Source: Bryobacteraceae bacterium
GTDB lineage: Bacteria; Acidobacteriota; Terriglobia; Bryobacterales; Bryobacteraceae
Length of the DNA stretch: 64,000 nucleotides
Direction of reading: 5' to 3'
Assembly: GCA_041394945.1 (NCBI GenBank)
Contig: JAWKHH010000002.1
Location: 1,372,501 to 1,436,500, forward strand
This document shows positions 10,665 to 19,519 of this stretch, in pieces. A program made the position numbers and the translations under genes. Every line of letters begins with the position of its first letter. The first letter of the stretch is position 1. The notes under the pieces were generated by a model. It had not been told where the DNA came from. It saw only the letters and a program-made list of their open reading frames with translations, and ran no database searches.

Positions 10665-12695
10665 CTAGCGCGCATGCGCGCGGTTGACGGCGAAGTCTGC
10701 GTTCGGCCCGTGGCAGACCGAGCAGCTCTCACCCACCGCGGTCGTGTTCGCCACCGCGTGCGACGCAGCGGCGGTGCCGGCATGGCACGCCCCGCAGGCG
10801 GCCGCCGTCGGCCCGGCGGTTGCCACCGGTCCGCGCGGATCGGTCACCGAGTCGAGTCCGGCCCGCAGCGGCAACTGCTCGGAGCCGTTTACGTGGCAAC
10901 CTTCGCAATTCCGCAGGTCGCCCGGGTACTCAACGTGCGAGAAATCGATCGGGTTGGAGCCGAATCCATAGATGATGTACGGACGGCCCTGCTCCGCTCC
11001 GGAATGGATCCGGTGGATCATCGTGCGCATGTCGATGCTTTCGTTCGGTCCCTGCGCGGCCGGGCGCCGCGCCGCGTCGGTGGCCGACGGATTATGGCAC
11101 ATCACACAGGATTCGATTGTGTTCCGATTGTCGCCGTGCAGCGAGAGGCTTCCGTGGCAGGCGTTGCACTTCTCGAGCGAAACGACCGTTCGCCGCGGAG
11201 CAATCGCCGAGCCGTCCACCGAGAAATACAGGACCTTGCTCACACCCGCATCTCGCACGACCCGCTCTTTCTGCGTCCCGGCGAGAAGCGTCTGGTTGCG
11301 GTAGCCTTCGATCTCCACCGCGTACGTTCCTTTCGCGTCGGCGGGCAGTGCGTTCGCGAACGTCCACGAATATGTGCCGTCGGCGCTGCCCTGCGCCTGG
11401 CGCGCGTCCTCGGAAACAACGGTCTTGTAGTCCGTAGTCGGTCCGGCCAGGTTCAGTCCCAGCCGTGTCATCTCGGACGGGATGATCGGCTTGCCCTGTT
11501 TGTCGGTGACTTTGAAGACCAGCGTCGGCTTCTCGCCGGCCGAGCCGTTGGCTACCCGAACCAGCTCGAACATCGTGCCCGGCAGCGTCTTCGAGAACCG
11601 CTCGATCGTATGCGCGCCGCGAATCGATACGTCGAACTCGAGTTCGCCTTCCGGCGTGTGGCAGTTCGTGCACTGATTGTCGGTCACCTGCGGCAGGTTC
11701 GCGTGGTTTTCACCAGTGGCGAAATTTACGTTGTCATGGCAGGCGCCGCAAGCGGCCCGGTTCGGCTTCATCCAGGCATCGGCCTGGGCCGGCGTCGTTT
11801 CCGGCGTCGCGCCCTTTTCGTGGCAGGTTTCGCACTTCCTCACGTCTGGCGGAAAAACGACATGCGAGTAGTCGTGCACCGAGTCCCGGTTGCCGATGAT
11901 CTGGTACTTGCCGCCCGCCTGCACACTCGGCAGCTCTTCGCCCATGTGGATCTTGTGAATCATCACCGGCATGTCCACCGTGTTCCCCGTGTCCGGATCG
12001 CTCGTCTGCGGCGAGTGGCACATCACGCACAATTCCATCTTCTGGCGCGACCCGCCATGCAGCGCCAGCGGATCATGGCACTTGTTGCACGTCGCCGTCT
12101 TGATGATGTCGCGCGTCTTGGTCACCGCGCCGCCGGCCGGCACGAAGTTGAAGACGTCGTCCGAGGTGTTGTTCGGCATATCGAACTCGGAGAGGTTTCG
12201 CGTCGAATAGACGCCGATCGAGTGCGTCGCCGCCCGATCGATCGTCGACGGAGCCTTCGTTCCGAACGTATACCGGTACTCGCCGTCGGCGACCTTGTCA
12301 TACCGGCCGCCCGTGTCGGAAGACGCCTGCACCGCCCTCTGTCCATTGAGATTGCTCGTCGCCGTGCGAGTCGTGTAGGCGACATACTGCGTTCCACTCG
12401 CCGGAATCATCGCTGCGATGAAGCTCGTGGACACCGGTCCCGGCGTCACGATCCCATCCCGGTCCAGCGGTACCCCTCTCGGGTCGGTAATCGTGAACAC
12501 CACCCGCATCGTTCCGTCCTGCTCAACGGTGGCGCTCTTGATCTTCGTTACCAGGCCCGGCCGGACGAAGTTCAACTGATTCTCATCCATGTAGTACGCC
12601 TTGTCCCGTTGCGTCCATAGGCTGCCCGGCGCGCTCATCAGCGCCGCCAAGCCACCCAACAATATAATTACAAACAACATACGAAGACGATTCAT
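10665..12695 (-). CDS. OmcA/MtrC-family decaheme cytochrome c
   Basis: Surface or outer-membrane terminal reductase candidate (676 aa). It follows the MtrC domain plan: beta domain (about 40-195), pentaheme domain with CxxCH at 203, 223, 288, 316 and 342, second beta domain (about 350-500), second pentaheme domain with CxxCH at 510, 530, 597, 634 and 658. The N-terminus has a hydrophobic signal or anchor (5-22) but no lipobox cysteine, unlike Shewanella MtrC and OmcA. The ATG follows GGAAGGGAG. First gene of the cluster, 34 bases before the DmsE-type gene. It would pass electrons to minerals, shuttles or partner cells, or take them up. Confidence 0.93.
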   Translation of the reverse strand: MNRLRMLFVIILLGGLAALMSAPGSLWTQRDKAYYMDENQLNFVRPGLVTKIKSATVEQDGTMRVVFTITDPRGVPLDRDGIVTPGPVSTSFIAAMIPASGTQYVAYTTRTATSNLNGQRAVQASSDTGGRYDKVADGEYRYTFGTKAPSTIDRAATHSIGVYSTRNLSEFDMPNNTSDDVFNFVPAGGAVTKTRDIIKTATCNKCHDPLALHGGSRQKMELCVMCHSPQTSDPDTGNTVDMPVMIHKIHMGEELPSVQAGGKYQIIGNRDSVHDYSHVVFPPDVRKCETCHEKGATPETTPAQADAWMKPNRAACGACHDNVNFATGENHANLPQVTDNQCTNCHTPEGELEFDVSIRGAHTIERFSKTLPGTMFELVRVANGSAGEKPTLVFKVTDKQGKPIIPSEMTRLGLNLAGPTTDYKTVVSEDARQAQGSADGTYSWTFANALPADAKGTYAVEIEGYRNQTLLAGTQKERVVRDAGVSKVLYFSVDGSAIAPRRTVVSLEKCNACHGSLSLHGDNRNTIESCVMCHNPSATDAARRPAAQGPNESIDMRTMIHRIHSGAEQGRPYIIYGFGSNPIDFSHVEYPGDLRNCEGCHVNGSEQLPLRAGLDSVTDPRGPVATAGPTAAACGACHAGTAAASHAVANTTAVGESCSVCHGPNADFAVNRAHAR

Positions 12696-12859
12696 TGCGG
12701 ACTCCCTTCCTTAGTCCCGGCCTGGGCGATTTCCCCCACTGGCTGGGTCATTCGCCCCACGGCAGATTCCTGCGTTTTTGCTTCGGGGCCCGATCTGTAT
12801 TGCCGTTGAACCATTCAGCATCTCGCAGTCGGAACGACAGAATGCATATCGGTTGCCAT

Positions 12860-13690
12860 TCACACACTCAGTACTGGACATGGGCTAGTCCGGATGATCG
12901 CGTGTGCATGATCCCGCAGCCGGCCTAGCGTTTCGTGCACTCGGCCCCGACCGATCACCACCAGATCCGCTCCGTGCGCCGCCGCCGCGGACGCCACCGC
13001 CTGCGCCGGACCGCCCTCGAGCATTTCCAGCCTGCCGCCTACTCCCGCCGCTGCCGCCAATTTCTCGTAGGCCGCCAGCGCCTTCGCCCGCTCCGGTTCC
13101 GAATCGGAACATGCGTGCACAACCCGGATTTCAGATTGGAACCGCCCTGCCACCGCCGCCGCCACCTGCAACGTTCTCTCCGATGCCGGGCCCAGATCAA
13201 TCGCGCAGATCACGGTCCGGCACGCCAACGGCAGCTTTTCCTCGCTTTCGAGGTGCGCCTCGGTCCACACGGGACACTCGGCGTCGTGCAGCACGTGTGC
13301 CGTGACGCCGCCCAGCAGGAGCGTCCGGAATCGGTTCAGGCCCCGCGTCGGCATCATTATGAGGTCGATATGGTGCGTCCGGGCGTAGTCGACAATCGCC
13401 GGACCGGCCGCGCCCTCGGCGAGCCCGCGCTCCACGGGAACCGTTCCGAAGGTCTCGGCAAGAAAATGGTGCAGTTGCGACCGGGCGTGCTGGCGGTACC
13501 GCTCCACGTCCATCAGATTCATGAACGCATACCAGTCGGCGTAGGCGCCCGGGGGGAGATCCGTGGCGTGAAGCAGAGTGACGGTTGCGTCAAATCGCTC
13601 CGCCCACGCCGCCACAACGGGTGCTACCGCCCGGCAATGCGGCGTGAAGTCGACCGGGAACAGGATGCGACCGAATCGTGTAGTGGCCAT
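12860..13690 (-). CDS. Tandem universal stress protein (UspA family)
   Basis: Cytoplasmic stress protein of two fused Usp domains (276 aa), beginning at GRILFPVDFT and RTVICAIDLGPAS. Each half carries the expected alpha/beta pattern and the domain ends MPTRGLNRFR and VVIGRGRVHE. The start at 13690 has a GGAGAGG site 6 bases upstream; a longer open frame exists but lacks such a site. It lies 165 bases beyond the promoter side of the multiheme cluster and is divergent from a receiver-like gene. Usp proteins often accompany anaerobic and redox regulons, so co-regulation with the cytochromes is plausible but not shown. Confidence 0.9.
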   Translation of the reverse strand: MATTRFGRILFPVDFTPHCRAVAPVVAAWAERFDATVTLLHATDLPPGAYADWYAFMNLMDVERYRQHARSQLHHFLAETFGTVPVERGLAEGAAGPAIVDYARTHHIDLIMMPTRGLNRFRTLLLGGVTAHVLHDAECPVWTEAHLESEEKLPLACRTVICAIDLGPASERTLQVAAAVAGRFQSEIRVVHACSDSEPERAKALAAYEKLAAAAGVGGRLEMLEGGPAQAVASAAAAHGADLVVIGRGRVHETLGRLRDHAHAIIRTSPCPVLSV

Positions 13691-13776
13691 CTGGAACCTC
13701 TCCCTGCACCCAAACCGCCACTGACGCCTCCCCGTATGGGCCTCGTCATGCTCCCGTACCAGTGAGGTATTTGACA

Positions 13777-14208
13777 ATGAAGTTAGCAGTTGGACGTGAA
13801 CCCGGCCGGATTCTGGTCGTTACCCAGGGTTGCACCGAATACGAACGGCTTGCTTCGCTGTTTTCGCAATCTTCCTGGAGTGCGGAGTGCGTTCGGAAAG
13901 CCTCCGATGCCCGCCAGCGGCTTGCCCAGCCCAATCCGCCCGGCGTGGTCCTTTGCGAGGCGCGGCTCCCCGACGGCGGTTGGCGCGATGTCCTCGCCGC
14001 CGCCGGCGTCGGCCCCGGCGCTCCGAGGGTGATCGTGATGGCGCGGCCCGCCAACGACGATCTGTGGCAGGAAGTGCTCGAAGGCGGCGCCTTCGACCTG
14101 GTTTCGCTCCCGGTCGACTCCCGCGAACTCTTCCGAGTCGTGTCGCTCGCCTGGAACCACTGGGCGGCTCATCGCGGCGAACTAAGGAACAAAGCCGCGG
14201 TGGCTTAG
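13777..14208 (+). CDS. Degenerate response-regulator receiver domain protein
   Basis: Stand-alone receiver-like protein (143 aa). The fold pattern is clear (GRILVVTQG, PGVVLCEARLPDGG, APRVIVMA, FDLVSLPVDSRELF), but the catalytic residues are altered: the N-terminal acidic pair is replaced by TQ, the phosphoacceptor Asp aligns with Glu (LCEARLP), and the conserved Lys aligns with Leu. It therefore probably does not take part in normal phosphotransfer; Glu may mimic the active state. The ATG at 13777 follows GAGG by 9 bases; a GTG 15 bases upstream is less likely. It is divergent from the Usp gene. Confidence 0.8.
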   Translation: MKLAVGREPGRILVVTQGCTEYERLASLFSQSSWSAECVRKASDARQRLAQPNPPGVVLCEARLPDGGWRDVLAAAGVGPGAPRVIVMARPANDDLWQEVLEGGAFDLVSLPVDSRELFRVVSLAWNHWAAHRGELRNKAAVA

Positions 14209-14305
14209 AGTCTTTCCCCGGCAAGGCAATCCGCTCCCTAGGCCGATCCCTCGATTGTCAACCGTACTCCGTGTCCGAGGCGTTGGCGCGGCCAGGGAGG
14301 TCAGC

Positions 14306-14890
14306 ATGAATTTTGATTCTGTCGTCTACGCCGTCGAGCAGCGCGCTGGACGCTTCCACCTCATCGTCGTCGGGATCAACGCCGGCGCTGAATCCATCCT
14401 CTTCGAAAAGCCCGGTCTGAACTCCCTGTTCGCCGCCTTGCGCGAGGCCGAGCGCTGGTGCTCCGCCAATTCCCTCCGTACCGCCGACGCCTCAAACGCC
14501 GGCGAGCCCTGGCTGCAGCGCGTGCTGGAGGAACGAGGCAAGGAGCGGTCGCAACTTGCGGGAGACGCCGTCGTCCGCCCTCCGCGCGGGGTTCGCGTGG
14601 CTGCGGTCACGCCGAATTCGGTCACGCTCGAGTGGGAGACCACCGGCGATGTGCCGGGCACGCAGTACGACGTCGAGGTAGCCCTGTCGAGCATGCTCTT
14701 CCGCGGCAACCCGATGCCCCCCGCCACCCGGGACCTCCTCACGGTCGCCCACGTCACCGGCCAGTCCCGATATACGCACCGGTTCGACAAGGTCCCGTTC
14801 AACCGCACGCCGGTGTTGTGCCGCCTCTCGGCGCGCAGGCCGGGCGGGGAAGCGGTGCCTGGCGACGAGATCCTTCTCCAACTCGCCTGA
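14306..14890 (+). CDS. Hypothetical protein with possible fibronectin type III-like domain
   Basis: Function not recognised (194 aa). The first about 80 residues are a mixed alpha/beta region (VVYAVEQRAGRFHLIVVG). The C-terminal half begins PPRGVRVAAVTPNSVTLEWE, a pattern characteristic of fibronectin type III-like beta sandwiches. There is no signal peptide or membrane helix. The ATG at 14306 has GGGAGG 6 bases upstream. It sits between the receiver-like gene and the CBS gene on the same strand. Confidence 0.7.
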   Translation: MNFDSVVYAVEQRAGRFHLIVVGINAGAESILFEKPGLNSLFAALREAERWCSANSLRTADASNAGEPWLQRVLEERGKERSQLAGDAVVRPPRGVRVAAVTPNSVTLEWETTGDVPGTQYDVEVALSSMLFRGNPMPPATRDLLTVAHVTGQSRYTHRFDKVPFNRTPVLCRLSARRPGGEAVPGDEILLQLA

Positions 14891-14945
14891 ACGCTATCCG
14901 GGGCCGGATTAAGGTGGCCCTAGCCGTGCTCCATCACTGCTTCGT

Positions 14946-15395
14946 ATGAACGCAGGGAGCCTGATGAACCCCAACCCCGTGACGGTTCCGGTCACGGAGA
15001 CCTTCGCCGGAGCCTTCGCGATCATGGCGGCGCAGCGCCAGCCGGCCCTCCCCGTCGTTGACGAGGCGGGTGTCTACAAGGGGATGTTCGATTTCGAGGA
15101 CGTGTGGGAACTGCTTCTCCCCAAGGCCGCGGTGCTCGGCCTCGAATCGCTCACCAACCTCGCCTTCCTCAACAACGCATCTGAGAAGCTGCGCGAGAAG
15201 CTCGAGGAAGCCGGGCCTCGCCCTATCCGGCACTTCCTGGATGCCAAGGTTCAGCCCGTCCACCCCGATACGCCGGTAAAGGAAGTCATCCTCCAGTTCC
15301 ATCGCTACAACACGAGTATTCCGGTGGTCGAACGCGGCGTTGGCCGCCTCGCCGGCCTCATCTCGCCGTGGGACCTGCTCGACGGGCTTCGCTGA
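14946..15395 (+). CDS. Tandem CBS-domain protein
   Basis: Small regulatory protein made of two CBS motifs (149 aa; MNPNPVTVPVTETFAGAF and AKVQPVHPDTPVKEVI, each ending in a PVVD/PVVE...G(M/L)xxxxD(L/V) pattern). CBS pairs bind adenine nucleotides and sense energy state. It ends 6 bases before the ArsB/NhaD-family transporter gene, so it may modulate that transporter. Confidence 0.88.
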   Translation: MNAGSLMNPNPVTVPVTETFAGAFAIMAAQRQPALPVVDEAGVYKGMFDFEDVWELLLPKAAVLGLESLTNLAFLNNASEKLREKLEEAGPRPIRHFLDAKVQPVHPDTPVKEVILQFHRYNTSIPVVERGVGRLAGLISPWDLLDGLR

Positions 15396-15401
15396 TCCGC
15401 C

Positions 15402-16736
15402 ATGGAACCTCACACAGGCCAAGTGATCTTCGGGCTGAGCGCCGCCCTGGTCGCATCGGTCATCTTCGTCTCCGTATACGCGCTCGTCGTCTCGGAAAAG
15501 CTGAATCGCGCGATTCTCGCCCTCCTCGGCGCGGGCCTGATGATCCTGCTAGGCGTGGTCACGCAGGAAGCGGCTCTGCGCGGCATCGACTTCAACACCA
15601 TCGGCCTCCTCCTCGGCATGATGGTGCTGGTCGGCATCACCGGCAAGTCGGGCGTCTTCCAGTACGTCGCCATCTGGTCGGCGAAGAAAGTGAACGCCTA
15701 TCCGCTCGGCGTGCTCGTGATGTTGTCGGTGGTCACGGCCGTGTTTTCCGCGCTGCTCGACAACGTAACCACGGTGCTGCTTGTCGTCCCGGTGACCCTG
15801 CTGATCACCGAAGAGTTGAAGGTCCGGCCGTACCCGTATCTCGTGGCCGAAATCCTCTGCTCCAATATCGGCGGCACCGCCACCCTCATCGGAGACCCGC
15901 CGAACATCATGATCGGCTCGGCCACCGGCCTCACCTTCAACGATTTTCTGCTCAACACCGGTCCTCCGGTTGTCCTCGTCCTGGCCGCCACGCTCGGTCC
16001 GCTGTGCTGGCTCTGGCGGAAGGATCTGGTCGCCGACGAGTCTGCTCGCCGGCGCGTCCTCGAGTTCCGCGAAAGCGAAGCCATTCGGGACCCACGGCTT
16101 CTCAAGCAGGCCCTCGCCGTCCTGGCCGGCGTGATCGCCGGCTTCGTCGCCGCCCACTCGCTGCACCTCGAGCCGGCGACCATCGCGATCTTCGGAGCCG
16201 CCACGCTACTGCTGCTCGACAACTACCACCGCCCGGCCGAAGAGCAATCGGAGAACGTCCACCACGCGTTCGCCGAGGCCGAGTGGGTGACGCTATTGTT
16301 CTTCGTCGGCCTGTTCGTTCTGGTGCATGGGCTCGAATCCGCCGGGGTGATCAAATGGATGGCGGCGGAACTGCTCGCGGCAACGGGAGGCGACTTCAAC
16401 CTCGCCGCCATCGCCATTCTCTGGGGGTCGGCGCTCCTTTCGGCCTTCATCGACAACATCCCGTTCGTCGCCACCATGATTCCCCTGATCAAGTCCACGG
16501 CGCCGGCTTTCGGCGGCGAGGACGCGCTCAAGCCTCTGTGGTGGGCGCTCTCGCTCGGAGCCTGCCTCGGCGGCAATGGGACGCTCATCGGCGCGTCCGC
16601 GAATCTGGTCGTCGCCGGCATGGCCGAGCGCGCCGGCCAGCCTATCCGCTTCCTGCCGTTCCTGAAGTCGAGCTTCCTCCTGATGCTGGTCTCGATCGTA
16701 ATCGCGCACGTCTACCTGTGGTTGAGGTACCTGTGA
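15402..16736 (+). CDS. ArsB/NhaD-family ion transporter
   Basis: Polytopic inner-membrane protein (444 aa, about 11-12 hydrophobic helices) of the ion transporter superfamily that includes ArsB, NhaD and the mammalian P protein. Family landmarks are present: SALLDNVTTVLLVVPVT, SNIGGTATLIGDPPNIMIG, and in the second half SAFIDNIPFVATMIPL with GACLGGNGTLIGASANLV. These duplicated halves carry the re-entrant substrate loops. Likely a Na+/H+ or anion antiporter; the ion cannot be decided from sequence alone. A sodium-coupled role would fit with the Rnf complex encoded downstream. It is preceded closely by a CBS regulator gene and is convergent with apbE. Confidence 0.88.
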   Translation: MEPHTGQVIFGLSAALVASVIFVSVYALVVSEKLNRAILALLGAGLMILLGVVTQEAALRGIDFNTIGLLLGMMVLVGITGKSGVFQYVAIWSAKKVNAYPLGVLVMLSVVTAVFSALLDNVTTVLLVVPVTLLITEELKVRPYPYLVAEILCSNIGGTATLIGDPPNIMIGSATGLTFNDFLLNTGPPVVLVLAATLGPLCWLWRKDLVADESARRRVLEFRESEAIRDPRLLKQALAVLAGVIAGFVAAHSLHLEPATIAIFGAATLLLLDNYHRPAEEQSENVHHAFAEAEWVTLLFFVGLFVLVHGLESAGVIKWMAAELLAATGGDFNLAAIAILWGSALLSAFIDNIPFVATMIPLIKSTAPAFGGEDALKPLWWALSLGACLGGNGTLIGASANLVVAGMAERAGQPIRFLPFLKSSFLLMLVSIVIAHVYLWLRYL

Positions 16737-16787
16737 GCGCCGCGCGCGACAAAGGCGCTTGATCCGTGGCCGGTTCGCTGATATTGG

Positions 16788-17825
16788 CTAACGACGGCCG
16801 CCGATTCCGCTCGCGCCGAGGCCGGGTCGTGCGACGATGGCGCTGAAAGCGCCAGTGGCGTGACGCCGCCCTGCCGCGTCGATGATCAGCACGTCCACGC
16901 CTTCCGCATCCGCCAGCGCCAGCCCCTTCTCCGCGCCCAGCACGAAAATGGCGGTCGCCAGCACGTCGGCCTGTTCGGAAGACGCCGCCTTTACGCTCAC
17001 CGAGATCGACTCCCGCGCCGGCCACCCTGTCCGCGGGTCGATAATGTGGTGGTAACGGACTCCGCCCACCATCCGAAAGCGCTCGTAGTCGCCCGATGTC
17101 GATACCGCCGCGCCGGAAACGTCGATCACTCCGAGCAGCCTCCCTCGCTCACCACGCGGATCCTGAATGCCCACCCGCCACGGCGCGCCATCGTTGGTTC
17201 CGGACGCAAGTATATCGCCCGCGCCGGCCACAATGGAATCGGCGAAGCCAGCCTCCCGCAGCAGGCGCGACGTCCGGTCCACGGCATAACCCTTGGCGAT
17301 CCCGCCCAGCCCGATCGCCATGCCCTCCCGTGCAAGCCGCGCCTTGTTGCCCTCCAGTTGCAGGCCGCGATAGTCCACGTTCCCCCGCGCCCCCTCTACC
17401 TCCTTCTTCGAAGGAGTCCGAAACTTGTCGTCGTACCGCCAGATGCGGCCCATCCCGCGCCACGTCACGTCGAATGCCCCACTGCTCTTGTTCCCGTAAG
17501 CGATCGCCCGCTCGAGGATCGCCCGCAGTTCGTCCGGTACTTCCACCCAATCGCCGCCGGCCGCCGCGTTGATGCGCGCCACCGCCGTTTCCGGACGCCA
17601 TTCGCTCATCAGCGCCTCGATCCGCGCCGCCTCCGCGAATGCCCGCTCAACCGCCGCCCGAGCCTCCGCCTCCCGGCCGTGCGGCGCCACCTCGATCGAC
17701 CAGAGCGTCCCCATCAACGGCCTTGATTCCTTCAGCGTCGCCGCGCCGCCGCCGTCCGCCGTCCAATACCGCGCCCCGATCGCCGCCGCGACCAGTCCCG
17801 CTCCAATCAACGCTCTCCGCCACAT
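16788..17825 (-). CDS. apbE: FAD:protein FMN transferase ApbE
   Basis: Flavinyltransferase that moves FMN from FAD onto Thr/Ser in an (S/T)GA(S/T) motif of exported proteins such as RnfG, RnfD and NqrB/C (345 aa). An N-terminal signal anchor (1-16) places it in the periplasm. ApbE landmarks: RPLMGTLWSIE, FDVTWRGMGRIW, GGIAKGYAVD, HHIIDPRTGWPA and ADVLATAIFVLG. The ATG at 17825 starts the hydrophobic anchor; the frame is open further upstream. It lies close to an rnf operon whose RnfD and RnfG both contain SGAT, so they are its probable substrates. It is divergent, with a 40-base gap, from a DUF1080 gene. Confidence 0.92.
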   Translation of the reverse strand: MWRRALIGAGLVAAAIGARYWTADGGGAATLKESRPLMGTLWSIEVAPHGREAEARAAVERAFAEAARIEALMSEWRPETAVARINAAAGGDWVEVPDELRAILERAIAYGNKSSGAFDVTWRGMGRIWRYDDKFRTPSKKEVEGARGNVDYRGLQLEGNKARLAREGMAIGLGGIAKGYAVDRTSRLLREAGFADSIVAGAGDILASGTNDGAPWRVGIQDPRGERGRLLGVIDVSGAAVSTSGDYERFRMVGGVRYHHIIDPRTGWPARESISVSVKAASSEQADVLATAIFVLGAEKGLALADAEGVDVLIIDAAGRRHATGAFSAIVARPGLGASGIGGRR

Positions 17826-17865
17826 CGAACCACCAGTGTACGCGGTGAGACAATTAAGGCCTGCC

Positions 17866-19326
17866 ATGAACCGCCGCCGCGCCCTTCTTACCCTCGCTGG
17901 GTCCGCTCTTCCAGCCATCGCCGTCAATGGGTGGACCAGCATTTTCGACGGCAAGACCCTCAACGGCTGGAAGGCGAATCGGCCGGCTTCCTGGCGCGTC
18001 GATGCTGGCGCAATCGTCGCCGACGGCTCGGCCTCGCACCTGTTCTACGACGGCCCCGGCGCCGCCGGCATCGAGAACTTCGAACTCGAAGCCGACGTGC
18101 TCACTCGCCCCTTTGCCAACTCCGGCATCTACTTCCACACCGCCTACCAGGGCTCCGGATTCCCCAAGCAAGGCTTCGAAGTGCAAGTGAACAACACCGC
18201 GCTCGGCGAAGGCTCCTATCGCGAACGCAAGCGCACCGGGTCTCTCTACGGCATCCGCAATGTCTACAAGCAACTGGCGCGCGACAACGAGTGGCTCACG
18301 CTGAACGTCCGCGTCTCGGCGAACAACATCCAGGTGCGCGTGAACGGCCTCCTCACCGTCGACTACATCGAGCCCACACCTCCGCTCATTCCGCCGTCGC
18401 AGGAAACCGCTCGCTTCCTGCAAAAGGGCGGCTTCGCTCTCCAGTGCCACGACCCCGGATCCCACGTCCGCTTCCGCAACCTTCGCTACCGGCTGCTGCC
18501 CTCCGCCCCCCGCATCCCGTTCAACGCCGACGCCACCGACAAGCGGATCATCGCCCTCGCCGCCAAGAACTATCCCCTCGTCGATTACCACGTCCATTTC
18601 CACGAATCGCTCGGACTCCCCGAAGCCATGGAGAAATCCCGCCGCGGCGGCATCTATTACGGACTCGCAGGCAACTGCGGCCGCCTGAGCCGCCTCCGCT
18701 CCGACACCGAGGCCCTCGCGTTTCTTGACTCCATAAGCGGCCAGTCCGCCTTCGCCGGCATGCAGGTGGAGGGCGAGGACTGGACGCGCCACTTCACCCG
18801 CGCCACCTGCGCCCGTTTCGATTACCTGTTCAACGACGCCATGATCTGGACCGGCGCGGGCGGCCTCTGGCGCCGCATCTATCGCGCAGACGACCTCGGC
18901 GCCATCGCCGACCCTCAGGCTTTCGTCGAGGACTTCACCGCCCGCATCGTCCGCACCATCGCCACCCAACCCATCGACTACTACGCCAACCCCACCTATC
19001 TGCCGCCGGTCCTCGAGCCCCGTCGCGCCGAACTCTGGACCGAAGCCCGCACCGCCCGCATCATCGACGCCGCCGCCCGCCACGGCGTCGCGCTCGAACT
19101 CAGCGACCGTCACCGCCTCCCCGGCGAAGCCTTTGTCAAACGCGCCAAAGCCGCCGGCTGCAAATTCGTCCTCGGCACCGGCAACGGGACCGACTCCGAC
19201 CTCCGCCGCTGCGAGTACTCCCTCGACCTGATCGAAAGATGCAGTCTCTCCTGGCAGGATTTCGCCATCCTCGGAAACCACGGCGAACGAGCCGTCGACC
19301 GCCGCGCCCACCTCTTCCCGGCATGA
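17866..19326 (+). CDS. DUF1080 domain fused to metal-dependent hydrolase-like domain
   Basis: Exported protein (486 aa) with a twin-arginine-like signal (RRRALLTLAG). Residues about 24-212 form a DUF1080/3-keto-disaccharide hydrolase-type concanavalin fold (GWTSIFDGKTLNGWKA ... GSHVRFRNLRYR). From about 230 it continues into an amidohydrolase/PHP-like barrel starting with YPLVDYHVHFHESLG, an HxHxH-type metal site, and ending with GNGTDSDLRR. Acidobacterial DUF1080 proteins are linked to extracellular sugar or glycan breakdown. The join of the two domains in one polypeptide is less usual. The ATG follows AAGGCC; divergent from apbE. Confidence 0.78.
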   Translation: MNRRRALLTLAGSALPAIAVNGWTSIFDGKTLNGWKANRPASWRVDAGAIVADGSASHLFYDGPGAAGIENFELEADVLTRPFANSGIYFHTAYQGSGFPKQGFEVQVNNTALGEGSYRERKRTGSLYGIRNVYKQLARDNEWLTLNVRVSANNIQVRVNGLLTVDYIEPTPPLIPPSQETARFLQKGGFALQCHDPGSHVRFRNLRYRLLPSAPRIPFNADATDKRIIALAAKNYPLVDYHVHFHESLGLPEAMEKSRRGGIYYGLAGNCGRLSRLRSDTEALAFLDSISGQSAFAGMQVEGEDWTRHFTRATCARFDYLFNDAMIWTGAGGLWRRIYRADDLGAIADPQAFVEDFTARIVRTIATQPIDYYANPTYLPPVLEPRRAELWTEARTARIIDAAARHGVALELSDRHRLPGEAFVKRAKAAGCKFVLGTGNGTDSDLRRCEYSLDLIERCSLSWQDFAILGNHGERAVDRRAHLFPA

Positions 19327-19519
19327 ACACCTGGCCCGCCGCGCCGGCCGCGCGACGGGAGTCCGGACTGTGGCGCGAATGGCCTCACACTTGCACTTTC
19401 CCCCACTCGAAGGTGAATGTGCTGGGACGCATATCGTTGAACTCGAAGGGCTTGCCGGGGGTAGCGGAGGTGTCCGCTGCGTGTTTTGCCCCAACACCCC
19501 GTCGAAAGGCGGTACCCGC
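19327..19519 (+). promoter_or_regulatory. Leader region of the rnf-PFOR operon
   Basis: This 193-base gap separates the DUF1080 gene from rnfB and is the only sizeable non-coding stretch upstream of the whole Rnf/PFOR run, so the operon promoter should lie here. The frame of rnfB stays open through most of it, but the ribosome site just before 19520 argues that this is untranslated. I cannot point to a confident -35/-10 pair. Confidence 0.4.
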
